A stretch of DNA of 64,000 bases from Sphingosinicella sp. BN140058 (GTDB lineage Bacteria; Pseudomonadota; Alphaproteobacteria; Sphingomonadales; Sphingomonadaceae), in NCBI RefSeq assembly GCF_004135585.1, contig NZ_CP035501.1, positions 3,357,501 through 3,421,500 of the forward strand, written 5' to 3'. The notes beneath the pieces are model-generated. The model worked only from the letters and a program-made list of their open reading frames with translations, was not told the DNA's origin and did no database searches. The position numbers and the translations under genes were made by a program. Below, piece after piece: positions 29,887 through 37,758 of the stretch. The stretch's first letter is position 1; each line of letters begins with the position of its first letter.

Positions 29887-30419
29887 TGTCTCGTATCGGT
29901 AAGCGCCCGATCGACATGCCGGCGGGCGTCTCGGCGACGACCGAGGGCCGCACGCTCTCGGTCAAGGGTCCTAAGGGCACCCTTCAGCTGCAGATGCTCG
30001 ACGACATCAGCTACGAGGTCGGCGAAGGTTCGATCTCCGTGCAGCCCGCCAACGATACCAAGCGCGCCCGGTCCTTCTGGGGCATGCAGCGTTCGATGGT
30101 GCAGAACCTGGTGACCGGAGTCACCGAGGGCTTCACCAAGACGCTCGAGATTACCGGCGTCGGCTATCGTGCTGCGATGCAGGGCAAGAACCTGCGTCTT
30201 CAGCTCGGCTACAGCCACGACGTCAACATCGAGGTTCCGGCCGACCTGACCGTCGCGACCCCGGATCCGACGACGGTGGTGATCACCGGCAACGATCGGC
30301 AGCGTGTCGGTCAGCTCGCCGCAGAGATCCGTCGCTGGCGCAAGCCCGAGCCGTACAAGGGCAAGGGCATCAAGTATCGCGGCGAGTATATCTTCCGCAA
30401 AGAAGGCAAGAAGAAGTAA
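29886..30419 (+). CDS. rplF: 50S ribosomal protein L6
   Basis: 177 residues, two similar alpha/beta domains. It begins [33 protein letters not shown] and ends [29 protein letters not shown]. It borders the GTPase-associated centre. One-base overlap with rpsH. Confidence 0.99.
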   Translation: MSRIGKRPIDMPAGVSATTEGRTLSVKGPKGTLQLQMLDDISYEVGEGSISVQPANDTKRARSFWGMQRSMVQNLVTGVTEGFTKTLEITGVGYRAAMQGKNLRLQLGYSHDVNIEVPADLTVATPDPTTVVITGNDRQRVGQLAAEIRRWRKPEPYKGKGIKYRGEYIFRKEGKKK

Positions 30420-30422
30420 GCC

Positions 30423-30776
30423 ATGGCGAAACTCTCTCTCTTCGAACGGCGCCGTCAGCGCGTCCGTACTTCGCTTCGGAAGCGTGCCGGCGAACGCCCG
30501 CGGCTTTCGATCCACCGCTCCGGGCGTCACATCTACGCCCAGGTCATCAACGACGTCGAAGGCCGGACTGTCGCGTCCGCTTCGACCCTGGAGAAGGACG
30601 TGCGCGGTACCACCGGCGCGACCACCGGCAGCGCCCAGGACGTGGGTCGCCGGATCGCCGAGCGTGCCAAGGCCGCCGGCGTGACCCAGGTCGTCTTCGA
30701 CCGTGGTGGTTTCCTTTTCCACGGCCGCGTCAAGGCGCTGGCGGATGCCGCCCGCGAAGGCGGATTGGAGTTCTAA
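30423..30776 (+). CDS. rplR: 50S ribosomal protein L18
   Basis: 117 residues: [30 protein letters not shown] and the end [28 protein letters not shown] are the L18 signature. It binds 5S rRNA. The rpsE ATG follows its stop with no spacer. Confidence 0.99.
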   Translation: MAKLSLFERRRQRVRTSLRKRAGERPRLSIHRSGRHIYAQVINDVEGRTVASASTLEKDVRGTTGATTGSAQDVGRRIAERAKAAGVTQVVFDRGGFLFHGRVKALADAAREGGLEF

Positions 30777-31514
30777 ATGGCTGACGAAAACAACCAGGTC
30801 ACCGAGACCTCGGAGCAGAGCAACACGCAGCCTGCGGAAAATGCGCCCGCCGATGGCGGTCAGCGCCGCGAGCGTGGCGCCCGTGGCGGCCGTGGTGGCC
30901 GCGACGGCGGCAACCGCGACAATCGCGGCGGCCGTGGCCGTCGCGACGATCGCCGCGGTAACCGCGACGAAGATCAGGGCGAAGAGCTGATCGAGAAGCT
31001 GGTTCACATCAACCGCGTCTCGAAGACGGTCAAGGGCGGTAAGCGCTTCGGCTTCGCAGCCCTGGTCGTCGTCGGCGACGGCAAGGGCCGGGTCGGCTTC
31101 GGTCATGGCAAGGCGCGCGAAGTGCCGGAGGCGATCTCCAAGGCGACCGCCGCGGCGAAGAAGGCGATGGTTCGCGTTCCGCTTCGCGAAGGCCGTACGC
31201 TGCACCATGACGGCATGGGCCATTTCGGCGCCGGCCGCGTCTACGTGCGCTCGGCTCCGCAGGGTACCGGCATCATCGCCGGCGGTCCGATGCGTGCCGT
31301 GTTCGAGAGCCTCGGCGTTGCCGACGTGGTTACCAAGTCGGTCGGCACGTCCAACCCGTACAACATGATCCGGGCGACTTTCGAGGCGCTCACCGAACAG
31401 ACCAGCCCGAAGTCGGTTGCTCAGCGCCGCGGCAAGAAGATTGCCGACCTGCTGCGCCGCGGCGGCTCGGCCGATGCGGACGCTCAGGCGGACGCGCAGC
31501 TGGTCACGGAGTAA
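30777..31514 (+). CDS. rpsE: 30S ribosomal protein S5 with long RGG-rich N-terminal extension
   Basis: 245 residues against about 167 in E. coli. The S5 core starts near residue 68 ([25 protein letters not shown], then [17 protein letters not shown]). The first roughly 65 residues are an unstructured extension: an acidic start ([14 protein letters not shown]), then Arg/Gly-rich repeats ([22 protein letters not shown]). The extension could bind RNA outside the ribosome core. There is also a short acidic C-terminal tail ([14 protein letters not shown]). Confidence 0.97.
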   Translation: MADENNQVTETSEQSNTQPAENAPADGGQRRERGARGGRGGRDGGNRDNRGGRGRRDDRRGNRDEDQGEELIEKLVHINRVSKTVKGGKRFGFAALVVVGDGKGRVGFGHGKAREVPEAISKATAAAKKAMVRVPLREGRTLHHDGMGHFGAGRVYVRSAPQGTGIIAGGPMRAVFESLGVADVVTKSVGTSNPYNMIRATFEALTEQTSPKSVAQRRGKKIADLLRRGGSADADAQADAQLVTE

Positions 31515-31519
31515 GACAG

Positions 31520-31696
31520 ATGGCGACAGTCAAGATCACCCAGACCGGATCTCCGATCCGGCGCAGCCCCGATCAGCGTCAGACTCTGATCGGCCTGGGC
31601 CTCAACAAGCGTCACAAGACGGTCGAGCTGCAGGACACCCCCGAGGTGCGCGGCATGATCCGTAAGGTGCAGCACATGGTGACGGTCGAGGGGTAA
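31520..31696 (+). CDS. rpmD: 50S ribosomal protein L30
   Basis: A 58-residue protein read directly from the ATG at 31520 to TAA at 31694-31696: [19 protein letters not shown], then [20 protein letters not shown] and [13 protein letters not shown]. This is full-length L30 in its standard place 5 bp after rpsE. The stop is followed directly by a REP-like array that separates it from rplO. Confidence 0.97.
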   Translation: MATVKITQTGSPIRRSPDQRQTLIGLGLNKRHKTVELQDTPEVRGMIRKVQHMVTVEG

Positions 31697-31700
31697 AACT

Positions 31701-31816
31701 CCCCTCCCCTTCAGGGGAGGGGTCGGGGGCGGGGGAGTCGTAGGGCACCTCCGTCTGACTCCCCCTCTCCTTCGCCGCCATTCAGGCGGCTCTTCCTCTC
31801 CCCTGAAGGGGAGAGG
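31701..31816. repeat. REP-like GC-rich palindrome array between rpmD and rplO
   Basis: Three perfect stems: CCCCTCCCC-TTCA-GGGGAGGGG (31701-31722), GCCGCC-ATTCA-GGCGGC (31774-31790) and CCTCTCCCC-TGAA-GGGGAGAGG (31795-31816). In addition GGGGGAGTC and GACTCCCCC pair across the centre (31731-31739 with 31757-31765). The outer arms resemble those flanking the DUF559 gene near 9.6-10.0 kb, so this looks like a dispersed family. It splits the spc operon by about 150 bp. Confidence 0.8.
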
Positions 31817-31848
31817 GTGGCGCGACAAAAGCGAAAGCGAGTGCAGAC

Positions 31849-32370
31849 ATGAAACTCAACGAAATCCGTGACAACCAGGGTGCCCGCAAGTCCCGCGTCC
31901 GCGTCGGCCGCGGCATCGGCTCGGGCTTGGGCAAGACCGCCGGCCGCGGTCAGAAGGGCGCCAAGTCGCGCTCGGGCGTTTCGATCGCCGGCTTCGAAGG
32001 CGGTCAGATGCCGCTCCACATGCGGCTGCCGAAGCGCGGCTTCAACAACATCTTCGCCAAGGATTATGCCGAGGTGAATCTCGGCGCGATCCAGAAGGCG
32101 CTCGACAGCGGCAAGCTGTCCGCCGACGGCACGCTCGATCACGCAGCGCTGAAGGCCGCCGGCCTCGCCCGCGGCGGCAAGGACGGCGTGCGCCTGCTCG
32201 GCAAGGGCAGCTTCACGGCCAAGCTCAGCTTCCGCGTCGCCGGCGCTTCCGCCGGTGCCCGCCAGGCGGTCGAAGCCGCCGGCGGCTCGGTCGAGGTGAT
32301 CGAAGTCGTTCCGGCCGCCGAGAAGGCCAAGGCCAAGAAGAACAGCGTCAAGAAGCGCACGAACGCCTGA
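31849..32370 (+). CDS. rplO: 50S ribosomal protein L15
   Basis: 173 residues: [43 protein letters not shown] is the basic, glycine-rich L15 N-terminus, and [18 protein letters not shown] follows. The C-terminus has a Lys-rich tail ([15 protein letters not shown]). It lies after the REP-like array rather than directly after rpmD. Confidence 0.98.
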   Translation: MKLNEIRDNQGARKSRVRVGRGIGSGLGKTAGRGQKGAKSRSGVSIAGFEGGQMPLHMRLPKRGFNNIFAKDYAEVNLGAIQKALDSGKLSADGTLDHAALKAAGLARGGKDGVRLLGKGSFTAKLSFRVAGASAGARQAVEAAGGSVEVIEVVPAAEKAKAKKNSVKKRTNA

Positions 32371-32389
32371 GCCGCCTCGCGGTCTAGGG

Positions 32390-32417
32390 CTGACAGCCTC
32401 TGACTAATCACTATATG
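32390..32417 (+). promoter_or_regulatory. Likely sigma-70 promoter for secY-adk
   Basis: CTGACA (32390-32395) and TATATG (32412-32417) are 16 bp apart, just after the rplO stop. The predicted start point falls at the hairpin at 32419. This would let secY and adk be expressed apart from the upstream r-protein genes. Confidence 0.5.
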
Positions 32418-32418
32418 A

Positions 32419-32451
32419 GGCGGCGGGGGTGATCAGCTTCCGCCGCCTTTT
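32419..32451 (+). terminator. Intrinsic terminator or attenuator between rplO and secY
   Basis: GGCGGCGG (32419-32426) pairs with CCGCCGCC (32440-32447), followed by four T residues. It would stop or reduce r-protein transcripts before secY. A promoter-like pair sits immediately upstream. Confidence 0.6.
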
Positions 32452-32477
32452 ACCTTTGATTCCGGGATCGTAGACAC

Positions 32478-33836
32478 ATGGCATCCGCAGCCGACCAGAT
32501 GGCAGCCAACCTGAGCCTGGCGAGTTTCGCCAAGGCCACCGATCTCAAGAAGCGGCTGTGGTTCACCCTCGGCGCGCTGATCCTGTTCCGTCTGCTGAGC
32601 TTCATCCCGCTGCCGGGCATCGATCCGCGCGCGCTCGGCACCCTGTTCGATACCACCCGCGGCACCGTCCTCGACTTCTTCAACACCTTTTCGGGCGGCA
32701 GCCTGGAGCGGATGAGTCTGATCGCGCTCGGCGTGATGCCCTACATCACCGCGTCGATCGTGGTGCAGCTCGCTTCGTCGATGTCGCCGAGCCTCGCAGC
32801 CCTCAAGAAGGAGGGCGAGGCCGGCCGCAAGAAGATGAACCAATATACGCGCTACGGCACGGTGCTGCTGGCGACCGTCCAGGGCTATTTCATCGCCGTC
32901 GGTCTCGAAGGCTGGGGCAATGGTGCCGCCGTGCTCGATCCGGGCTGGGTCTTCCGCCTCACCACGGTCGTCAGCCTGATCGGCGGCACGATGTTCCTGA
33001 TGTGGATCGGCGAGCAGATCACCAGCCGCGGCATCGGCAACGGCGTTTCGCTGATCATCATGGCCGGCATTGTCGCCCAGCTGCCGACCGCGCTCGCGCA
33101 GGTTTTTGAAGGCGGCCGCACCGGCACCATGTCGCCGGTGATGATCTTCGGCGTGATCGCGCTGATCGTCGCCCTGGTGCTCGGCATCTGCTTCATGGAG
33201 CGCGCCCAGCGCCGGGTGCTCATCCAATATCCGAAGCGACAGACCGCGCGCGGCCAGATGCAGGCCGAACGCTCGCACCTGCCGCTGAAGATCAACACCG
33301 CCGGCGTCATTCCGCCGATCTTCGCCTCGTCGCTGCTGCTGATGCCGCTGACCATCGCGCAGTTCGCCGGCAATCGGGTCGCCGGTGAGAGCGCCTGGGG
33401 CGACGTCCTGATCACCGTCACCGCCGCGCTTCAGCACGGCCAGCCGCTCTACATGCTGATGTATGCCGCCGGGATCATCTTCTTCTGCTTTTTCTACACC
33501 GCCGTGGTCTTCAACCCGGAGGAGACCGCCGAGAATCTGAAGCGCTACGGCGGCTTCATCCCCGGCATCCGTCCGGGCAAGCGCACCGAGGAATATCTGG
33601 ATTATGTGCTGACCCGGATCACGGTGATCGGGGCCGGCTATCTGACCCTTATCTGTCTCGTGCCGGAATTCCTGATCGCCAAGGCGGGTATCCCGTTCTA
33701 CCTGGGCGGCACCAGTCTGCTGATCGTGGTCAACGTGACCATGGACACGGTGACGCAGATCCAGAGCCATCTCATCGCGCATCAATATGGCGATCTGATC
33801 AAGAAGGCGAAGCTCAAGGGCGGCCGCGGCCGCTGA
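32478..33836 (+). CDS. secY: SecY, preprotein translocase channel
   Basis: 452 residues with ten hydrophobic helices. Family blocks include LIPLPGIDP, MSLIALGVMPYITASIVVQL (TM2), GIGNGVSLIIMAGIV, the long cytoplasmic C5 loop near GFIPGIRPGKRTEEYLDYVLTRIT, and the end GGTSLLIVVNVTMDTVTQIQSHLI. It forms the SecYEG channel. A weak GGGA ribosome binding site precedes the ATG. Its own promoter and terminator-like hairpin lie upstream. Confidence 0.98.
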   Translation: MASAADQMAANLSLASFAKATDLKKRLWFTLGALILFRLLSFIPLPGIDPRALGTLFDTTRGTVLDFFNTFSGGSLERMSLIALGVMPYITASIVVQLASSMSPSLAALKKEGEAGRKKMNQYTRYGTVLLATVQGYFIAVGLEGWGNGAAVLDPGWVFRLTTVVSLIGGTMFLMWIGEQITSRGIGNGVSLIIMAGIVAQLPTALAQVFEGGRTGTMSPVMIFGVIALIVALVLGICFMERAQRRVLIQYPKRQTARGQMQAERSHLPLKINTAGVIPPIFASSLLLMPLTIAQFAGNRVAGESAWGDVLITVTAALQHGQPLYMLMYAAGIIFFCFFYTAVVFNPEETAENLKRYGGFIPGIRPGKRTEEYLDYVLTRITVIGAGYLTLICLVPEFLIAKAGIPFYLGGTSLLIVVNVTMDTVTQIQSHLIAHQYGDLIKKAKLKGGRGR

Positions 33837-33861
33837 GCAAGATCGCTAAAGGGGAGAGCGT

Positions 33862-34518
33862 GTGGCGATGAACATCATTTTGCTTGGTCCGCCGGGTGCG
33901 GGTAAGGGTACCCAGGCGCAGCGGCTCGAGCAGGAGCGCGGCATGGTGCAATTGTCGACCGGCGACATGCTCCGCGCGGCCGTCGCCGCCAAGACTCCGG
34001 TCGGGCTCAAGGCCAAGGCCGTTATGGACGCCGGCGAGTTGGTCTCTGACGAGATCGTCACCGGCATTCTGTCCGATCGTCTCGACCAGGACGACGTTCG
34101 TGGCGGCTTCATTCTCGACGGCTATCCGCGCACCGACGTTCAGGCGAAGTCGCTCGACCGCTTGCTCGATCAGAAGGGGATGAAGCTCGATTACGTGATC
34201 GAGCTCGCCGTCGACGAGAATGCGCTAATTGATCGGATCACCGGCCGTTATTCCTGCGCCAGCTGCGGCGAAGGCTATCATGACCGCTACAAGCTGCCCA
34301 AGGTCGAGGGTCGCTGCGACGTCTGCGGATCGGAAGCGTTCAAGCGCCGCCCCGACGACAATGCCGAGACCGTGCGTACCCGCCTTGCCGAATATCGTGC
34401 CAAGACGGCGCCGATCCTGCCGCATTACGAGCCGATCGGCATCGTCCGAAAGGTTGACGGCATGGCACCGATGGCGGACGTGGGCGCGGCGATCCAGGCG
34501 ATCCTCGACGGCGTCTGA
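33862..34518 (+). CDS. adk: Adenylate kinase
   Basis: 218 residues from GTG at 33862, which GGAG suits best; an ATG at 33868 would start MNIILLGPPGAGKGTQ. P-loop GPPGAGKGT, LSTGDMLRAAV and DGYPRT (AMP site) are intact. The LID domain is the long type with a C-x2-C...C-x2-C zinc site (CASCGEGYH...CDVCGS). It interconverts ATP, ADP and AMP. A strong hairpin follows, and the next gene is on the other strand, so the operon ends here. Confidence 0.97.
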   Translation: MAMNIILLGPPGAGKGTQAQRLEQERGMVQLSTGDMLRAAVAAKTPVGLKAKAVMDAGELVSDEIVTGILSDRLDQDDVRGGFILDGYPRTDVQAKSLDRLLDQKGMKLDYVIELAVDENALIDRITGRYSCASCGEGYHDRYKLPKVEGRCDVCGSEAFKRRPDDNAETVRTRLAEYRAKTAPILPHYEPIGIVRKVDGMAPMADVGAAIQAILDGV

Positions 34519-34543
34519 GTCCCGCCTGCACGATTGGAATCGA

Positions 34544-34573
34544 GCAGCCCACAATCCCCCGATTGCGGGCTGC
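34544..34573. terminator. Hairpin between convergent adk and a lipoprotein gene
   Basis: GCAGCCC-A-CAATC and GATTG-C-GGGCTGC pair around a CCCC loop: 12 bp of stem with a single mismatch. It is centred in the 73-bp gap between convergent genes and could serve both. The T-tract on either side is poor. Confidence 0.65.
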
Positions 34574-34591
34574 CTTCATATCGGCGTCGTA

Positions 34592-35254
34592 TTACCGCCC
34601 CTTGTTGGCGATGATCGCGACTTCGGCCCCGGAAGGCTTCGGCGTGACGATCAGGTAGAAGGCGCCGCCTTGCGCCTCGTTGGTGCCGGCGAGGATGTGG
34701 TCGCCGTCGCGGATCTGGTGTTCCGAGGAATAGCCGGCGCGTACCGCCTGCGTGTGGTACCAGTCGAGCACGCGCTGATAGGGATCGCCGGTGGTGAAGG
34801 TAATCGCGCGGATGCGGCAGTCGCCCTGGTTCGCACCGGCGGATTCGGTGACTCTGCCGCCGGGATAGACCGGGAAGGTGGCCGAGAGCCGCTGCGCCCA
34901 GGCCGGATTGTAATCCCATTTCGCACCGCCAGGGCAGGCGATGCCGCCGTCGCCGGCTGCGGCGGCACTGAGCTGCGCCTGCTGGGCGCCCGCACTGCCG
35001 GGCAGGGGCGCCGGATATTGCGCCTGCGCCGGGGATTCGGCCGGGCGGACCGCATTTCGGTTCGATTGCTGCGCAAGCTGCGGATCGACCGCGATCTGGT
35101 CTTCGAGCGCGCTGGTCAGCGCCGGATCGGTGTCGTTGAGTTCGTTGTCGAGCCCGGCGAGGTTGTTCTCGCTGGCGCCGCCGCCGCTGCACGCGGCAAG
35201 CGCCAAAGCAGCGGCAAGGGCCGTATGGCGCAAATTCATCTTGGCTTTCGACAT
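34592..35254 (-). CDS. Lipoprotein of unknown function
   Basis: 220 residues from the ATG at 35254 (MSKAKMNLRHTALAAALALAAC), with GGGAG 8 bp upstream; a further ATG at 35269 lacks a ribosome site. The lipobox ALAAC is clear. A low-complexity acidic and Gln/Ala-rich part is followed by a compact domain (GGAKWDYNPAWAQRLSATFPVYPGGRV...DPYQRVLDWYHTQAVRAGYSSEHQ...AFYLIVTPK). That second part resembles small periplasmic domains seen in sphingomonads, but I cannot name it. Confidence 0.75.
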   Translation of the reverse strand: MSKAKMNLRHTALAAALALAACSGGGASENNLAGLDNELNDTDPALTSALEDQIAVDPQLAQQSNRNAVRPAESPAQAQYPAPLPGSAGAQQAQLSAAAAGDGGIACPGGAKWDYNPAWAQRLSATFPVYPGGRVTESAGANQGDCRIRAITFTTGDPYQRVLDWYHTQAVRAGYSSEHQIRDGDHILAGTNEAQGGAFYLIVTPKPSGAEVAIIANKGR

Positions 35255-35317
35255 CGGTGACACTCCCATTCCCCGCCTTTTGCCCGAAGCGCGCGGACAG
35301 TGGGTAAGCGGATTTGG

Positions 35318-35704
35318 TTAATTGTCCCCTGTCGGGATCGCTGTCCCGGCTTGGGACTGCCACCAGGCGAAGGTTTCCGCCTGCACGCCATCGATGAAGC
35401 GCTTCGCCTCCGGTCCAAGCCACGGGCCTTCATATCCGCGGGCGCGGGCGGCGCCGCCGACCCACCAGCCCTGACCGGGCAGGCGATCGCTTTGGCGCAC
35501 CACCAGCACGGCGAGTTCGGGCTCGCCTCGCGCCGCCGCATCCTCATCGACCGCGGCGAGGATTGCGCAGAGCGCCCGCATCTTCGGGCGCGAAAAAGTG
35601 TAGCCAAGACGCTCCAGCACCTCGGAATATGTGAGGGCTGTGCCGGCCTGCGCAGCGGCGACGAGATGGAGGCGGACCTCCTCGGGTTCGGCAAGCGCAG
35701 CCAT
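35318..35704 (-). CDS. Small protein of unknown function
   Basis: 128 residues from the ATG at 35704 (MAALAEPEEVRLHLVAAAQ). The visible parts are TYSEVLERLGYTFSRPKMRALCAILAAVDEDAAARGEPELAVLVVRQSDRLPGQGWW and an end FIDGVQAETFAWWQSQ. The pattern (helix-turn-helix-like first half, then a strand with R-Q-S-D-x-L-P-G-x-G-W-W) recurs in sphingomonad hypothetical proteins. The reading frame continues upstream through rarD only as antisense noise. No function assigned. Confidence 0.65.
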   Translation of the reverse strand: MAALAEPEEVRLHLVAAAQAGTALTYSEVLERLGYTFSRPKMRALCAILAAVDEDAAARGEPELAVLVVRQSDRLPGQGWWVGGAARARGYEGPWLGPEAKRFIDGVQAETFAWWQSQAGTAIPTGDN

Positions 35705-35809
35705 TGGCGCAATCTCTATCGCAGCACAGGCAAGTGACCAAGGGTGCCGACCACGCTTTTGCGGGTCTGGGTGGTTTCGCCGGCCGCCGAGATGCTCTAA
35801 CCGCGGCGC

Positions 35810-36727
35810 GTGAGTCAGAATCAGGCACGCGGCGGGCTGATCCTCGGCTTTTCCGCTTATCTCCTCTGGGGCGTCCTGCCCCTCTACTTCAAGGCGATCC
35901 ACGAAGTAGGCGCGATCGAGATCGTCTCGCACCGCATCGTGTGGTCGCTCTTCTTTCTCGCGGCGCTCGCGACCGCCTGGCGTAAATGGTCCGGGATCCG
36001 GACGGCTCTCGCCACGCCGCGCCTGGTGATGACCCTGATGCTCACCGCTGCGCTGATCGGAATCAACTGGCTGGTCTACATCTACGCGGTGGTGAGCGGC
36101 CACGTGCTCGAAGGCAGCCTTGGCTATTATCTCAACCCCCTCGTCAACGTGCTGCTCGGGGTGGTGCTGCTGAAGGAGCGCCTCAGCTTCTTTCAGAAGC
36201 TCGCCGTCGGCCTTGCCGCCGTGGGAGTCGCAATCCTCGCCGCCGGTGCCGGCAGCGCCTTGTGGATCAGCCTCACCCTGGCGGCGAGCTTTGCGTCCTA
36301 CGGCTATTTCCGAAAGGTCGCGCCGGTCGATGCGCTCGAGGGCCTCGCGATCGAGACCATCCTGCTCTGCCCGCTGGCGCTCGCCTATCTGTTCTGGATG
36401 CAGCATGTCGGCGAGAGCGGCTTCCTCCAGGATCGAAGGACCGACATCCTGCTGATCCTTGGCGGCGCGATCACCGCCGTTCCGCTGCTGCTGTTCACCG
36501 CGGCCGCCCGCCGGCTGCCTTATTCGACGCTCGGCTTCCTCCAATATGTCGCGCCCTCGATGCAGTTCATGCTCGCGGTCGCCGTGTTCGGCGAGCCGTT
36601 GACGGCATCGCATCTGGTCTGCTTCGGCCTGATCTGGACGGCGCTCGTCATTTTCATCGTGGAGGGCGTGCGCAGCGGCCGTGCGGGCATGCGGGCCCGA
36701 AGGGAGGAGGCGGCAGCGTCGAGATGA
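35810..36727 (+). CDS. rarD: RarD-type EamA transporter
   Basis: 305 residues from a GTG, with about ten membrane helices in two EamA repeats. LGFSAYLLWGVLPLYFKAI, EIVSHRIVWSLFFL, NWLVYIYAVVSGHVLEGSLGYYLNPLVNVLLGV and LGFLQYVAPSMQFMLAV are RarD signatures. The substrate is uncertain; the E. coli namesake was linked to chloramphenicol tolerance. The stop overlaps an ATG (ATGA), and a lipoprotein gene follows. Confidence 0.9.
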   Translation: MSQNQARGGLILGFSAYLLWGVLPLYFKAIHEVGAIEIVSHRIVWSLFFLAALATAWRKWSGIRTALATPRLVMTLMLTAALIGINWLVYIYAVVSGHVLEGSLGYYLNPLVNVLLGVVLLKERLSFFQKLAVGLAAVGVAILAAGAGSALWISLTLAASFASYGYFRKVAPVDALEGLAIETILLCPLALAYLFWMQHVGESGFLQDRRTDILLILGGAITAVPLLLFTAAARRLPYSTLGFLQYVAPSMQFMLAVAVFGEPLTASHLVCFGLIWTALVIFIVEGVRSGRAGMRARREEAAASR

Positions 36728-36768
36728 GGCTCTGGCGGGTCGCGAGATCACCCGCTAGTGATTGCGCG

Positions 36769-37224
36769 ATGTCCTCTCCGATGCTCCGCGCCACGCGCCT
36801 CCTGATCCTCGCCGGCCTGCTGACGCCGTTGATCGGCTGCGACGTGCCGCCGGTGGCAAAAAGTCTCTATTCGCCGTGCCGGGTGATCTCGTCGGCCAAC
36901 TGGACGGCGCGCGTCGAGGGATATCTCACCCGCCACGGCCATCCGGAGCACCGTCGCAACCTTGTCGTCGAGGGCGACGTCACCGTGCCGAGCCAGGGTT
37001 ATTCCCTGACGCTTGAGCCGGGAGCGACGCAGCGGATCGAGCCTCACTTCAGGCAGATGCACCTCAATGCGCAACCGGGCCCCGACAGCGCCGCCCAGAT
37101 GGTGTCGACCCGTCATGTCGTCGCGCGCATCCCCTACGACAAGAAAATCCAGGGCTTCGCGATTCGCTGCGGTGACGGCATCATCGCCGAAATCCCGGAG
37201 ATCGCGCCGGAACCGTCAGCCTAG
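36769..37224 (+). CDS. Lipoprotein of unknown function
   Basis: 151 residues from the ATG at 36769 (MSSPMLRATRLLILAGLLTPLIGC), which gives a proper lipobox LIGC at residue 24; the in-frame ATG at 36724 would overlap rarD by 4 bp and give an overlong signal. The mature part is beta-rich (NWTARVEGYLTRHGHPEHRRNLVVEGDVTVPSQGYSLTLEPG). No family is recognised. Convergent with the MAPEG gene. Confidence 0.65.
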   Translation: MSSPMLRATRLLILAGLLTPLIGCDVPPVAKSLYSPCRVISSANWTARVEGYLTRHGHPEHRRNLVVEGDVTVPSQGYSLTLEPGATQRIEPHFRQMHLNAQPGPDSAAQMVSTRHVVARIPYDKKIQGFAIRCGDGIIAEIPEIAPEPSA

Positions 37225-37282
37225 AGCATGATCGGATCACACCGAGTCAGCCGGATCCGTGAATGATGTTCCTGTCCTTGTT
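37225..37282. repeat. Possible dispersed palindromic repeat remnant
   Basis: The gap between convergent genes begins with a TAGAGCATGATCGGATCA-like stretch. This resembles the end of alphaproteobacterial intergenic palindromes of the TAGAGCATGATC...GATCATGCTCTA type. Only one clear half is present here, so this is a remnant at best. Confidence 0.3.
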
Positions 37283-37684
37283 CTATAACGAGCCGACCAG
37301 CGCAGGTCGCAGCACGAGCGCGATGCCGACGATGCTGACCAGGAACGCGATCGTGCGGACGACCGGCGTGCCGGCCGCATAAAGCGGCAGGTAGACAATT
37401 CGCGCGCCGAGCCACAGCAAGGCACCGATGGCGGTCGATCGGTCTTCCAGGTCGGCCACGGTGACGATCAGGATTGCGGCCGCCATGATCGGAAAGGTCT
37501 CGAAGAAATTGGCCTGCGCGCGGGCCAGCCGGCCGACGATCGGATTCGGCGGCGGCAGCGCCTCGTCGCGTGCGCCGACGTTCCACTTGGTGCCGTATTG
37601 CCGGGTCTTGAACCGCACGGCGATGAAGATGTGAAGGATGCCGAGAATGCAGCCCCAGGCGAGAACGGAAAGGTCGATCGTCAT
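37283..37684 (-). CDS. MAPEG-family membrane protein
   Basis: 133 residues from the ATG at 37684 (MTIDLSVLAWGCILGILHIF). Four helices, with RLARAQANFFETFPIMAAAIL matching the conserved MAPEG R-A-x-x-N-x-x-E-x-x-P motif that forms the glutathione or lipid site in eicosanoid and glutathione metabolism enzymes. In bacteria the substrate is usually unknown. It diverges from the Rieske oxygenase gene by about 75 bp. Confidence 0.85.
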   Translation of the reverse strand: MTIDLSVLAWGCILGILHIFIAVRFKTRQYGTKWNVGARDEALPPPNPIVGRLARAQANFFETFPIMAAAILIVTVADLEDRSTAIGALLWLGARIVYLPLYAAGTPVVRTIAFLVSIVGIALVLRPALVGSL

Positions 37685-37758
37685 GCCCGCGACTGTCTGC
37701 CAAGGCGGCTCGGCGCGCAAGTGGTGACAGAGGCCGCAGGCTTTGCCACACTCCAACG

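Noticed and set aside
35705..36751. N-terminal extension of the minus-strand gene at 35318-35704 through rarD
   Set aside because: The added part is antisense to rarD and has no homology-like pattern; the real start is the ATG at 35704.
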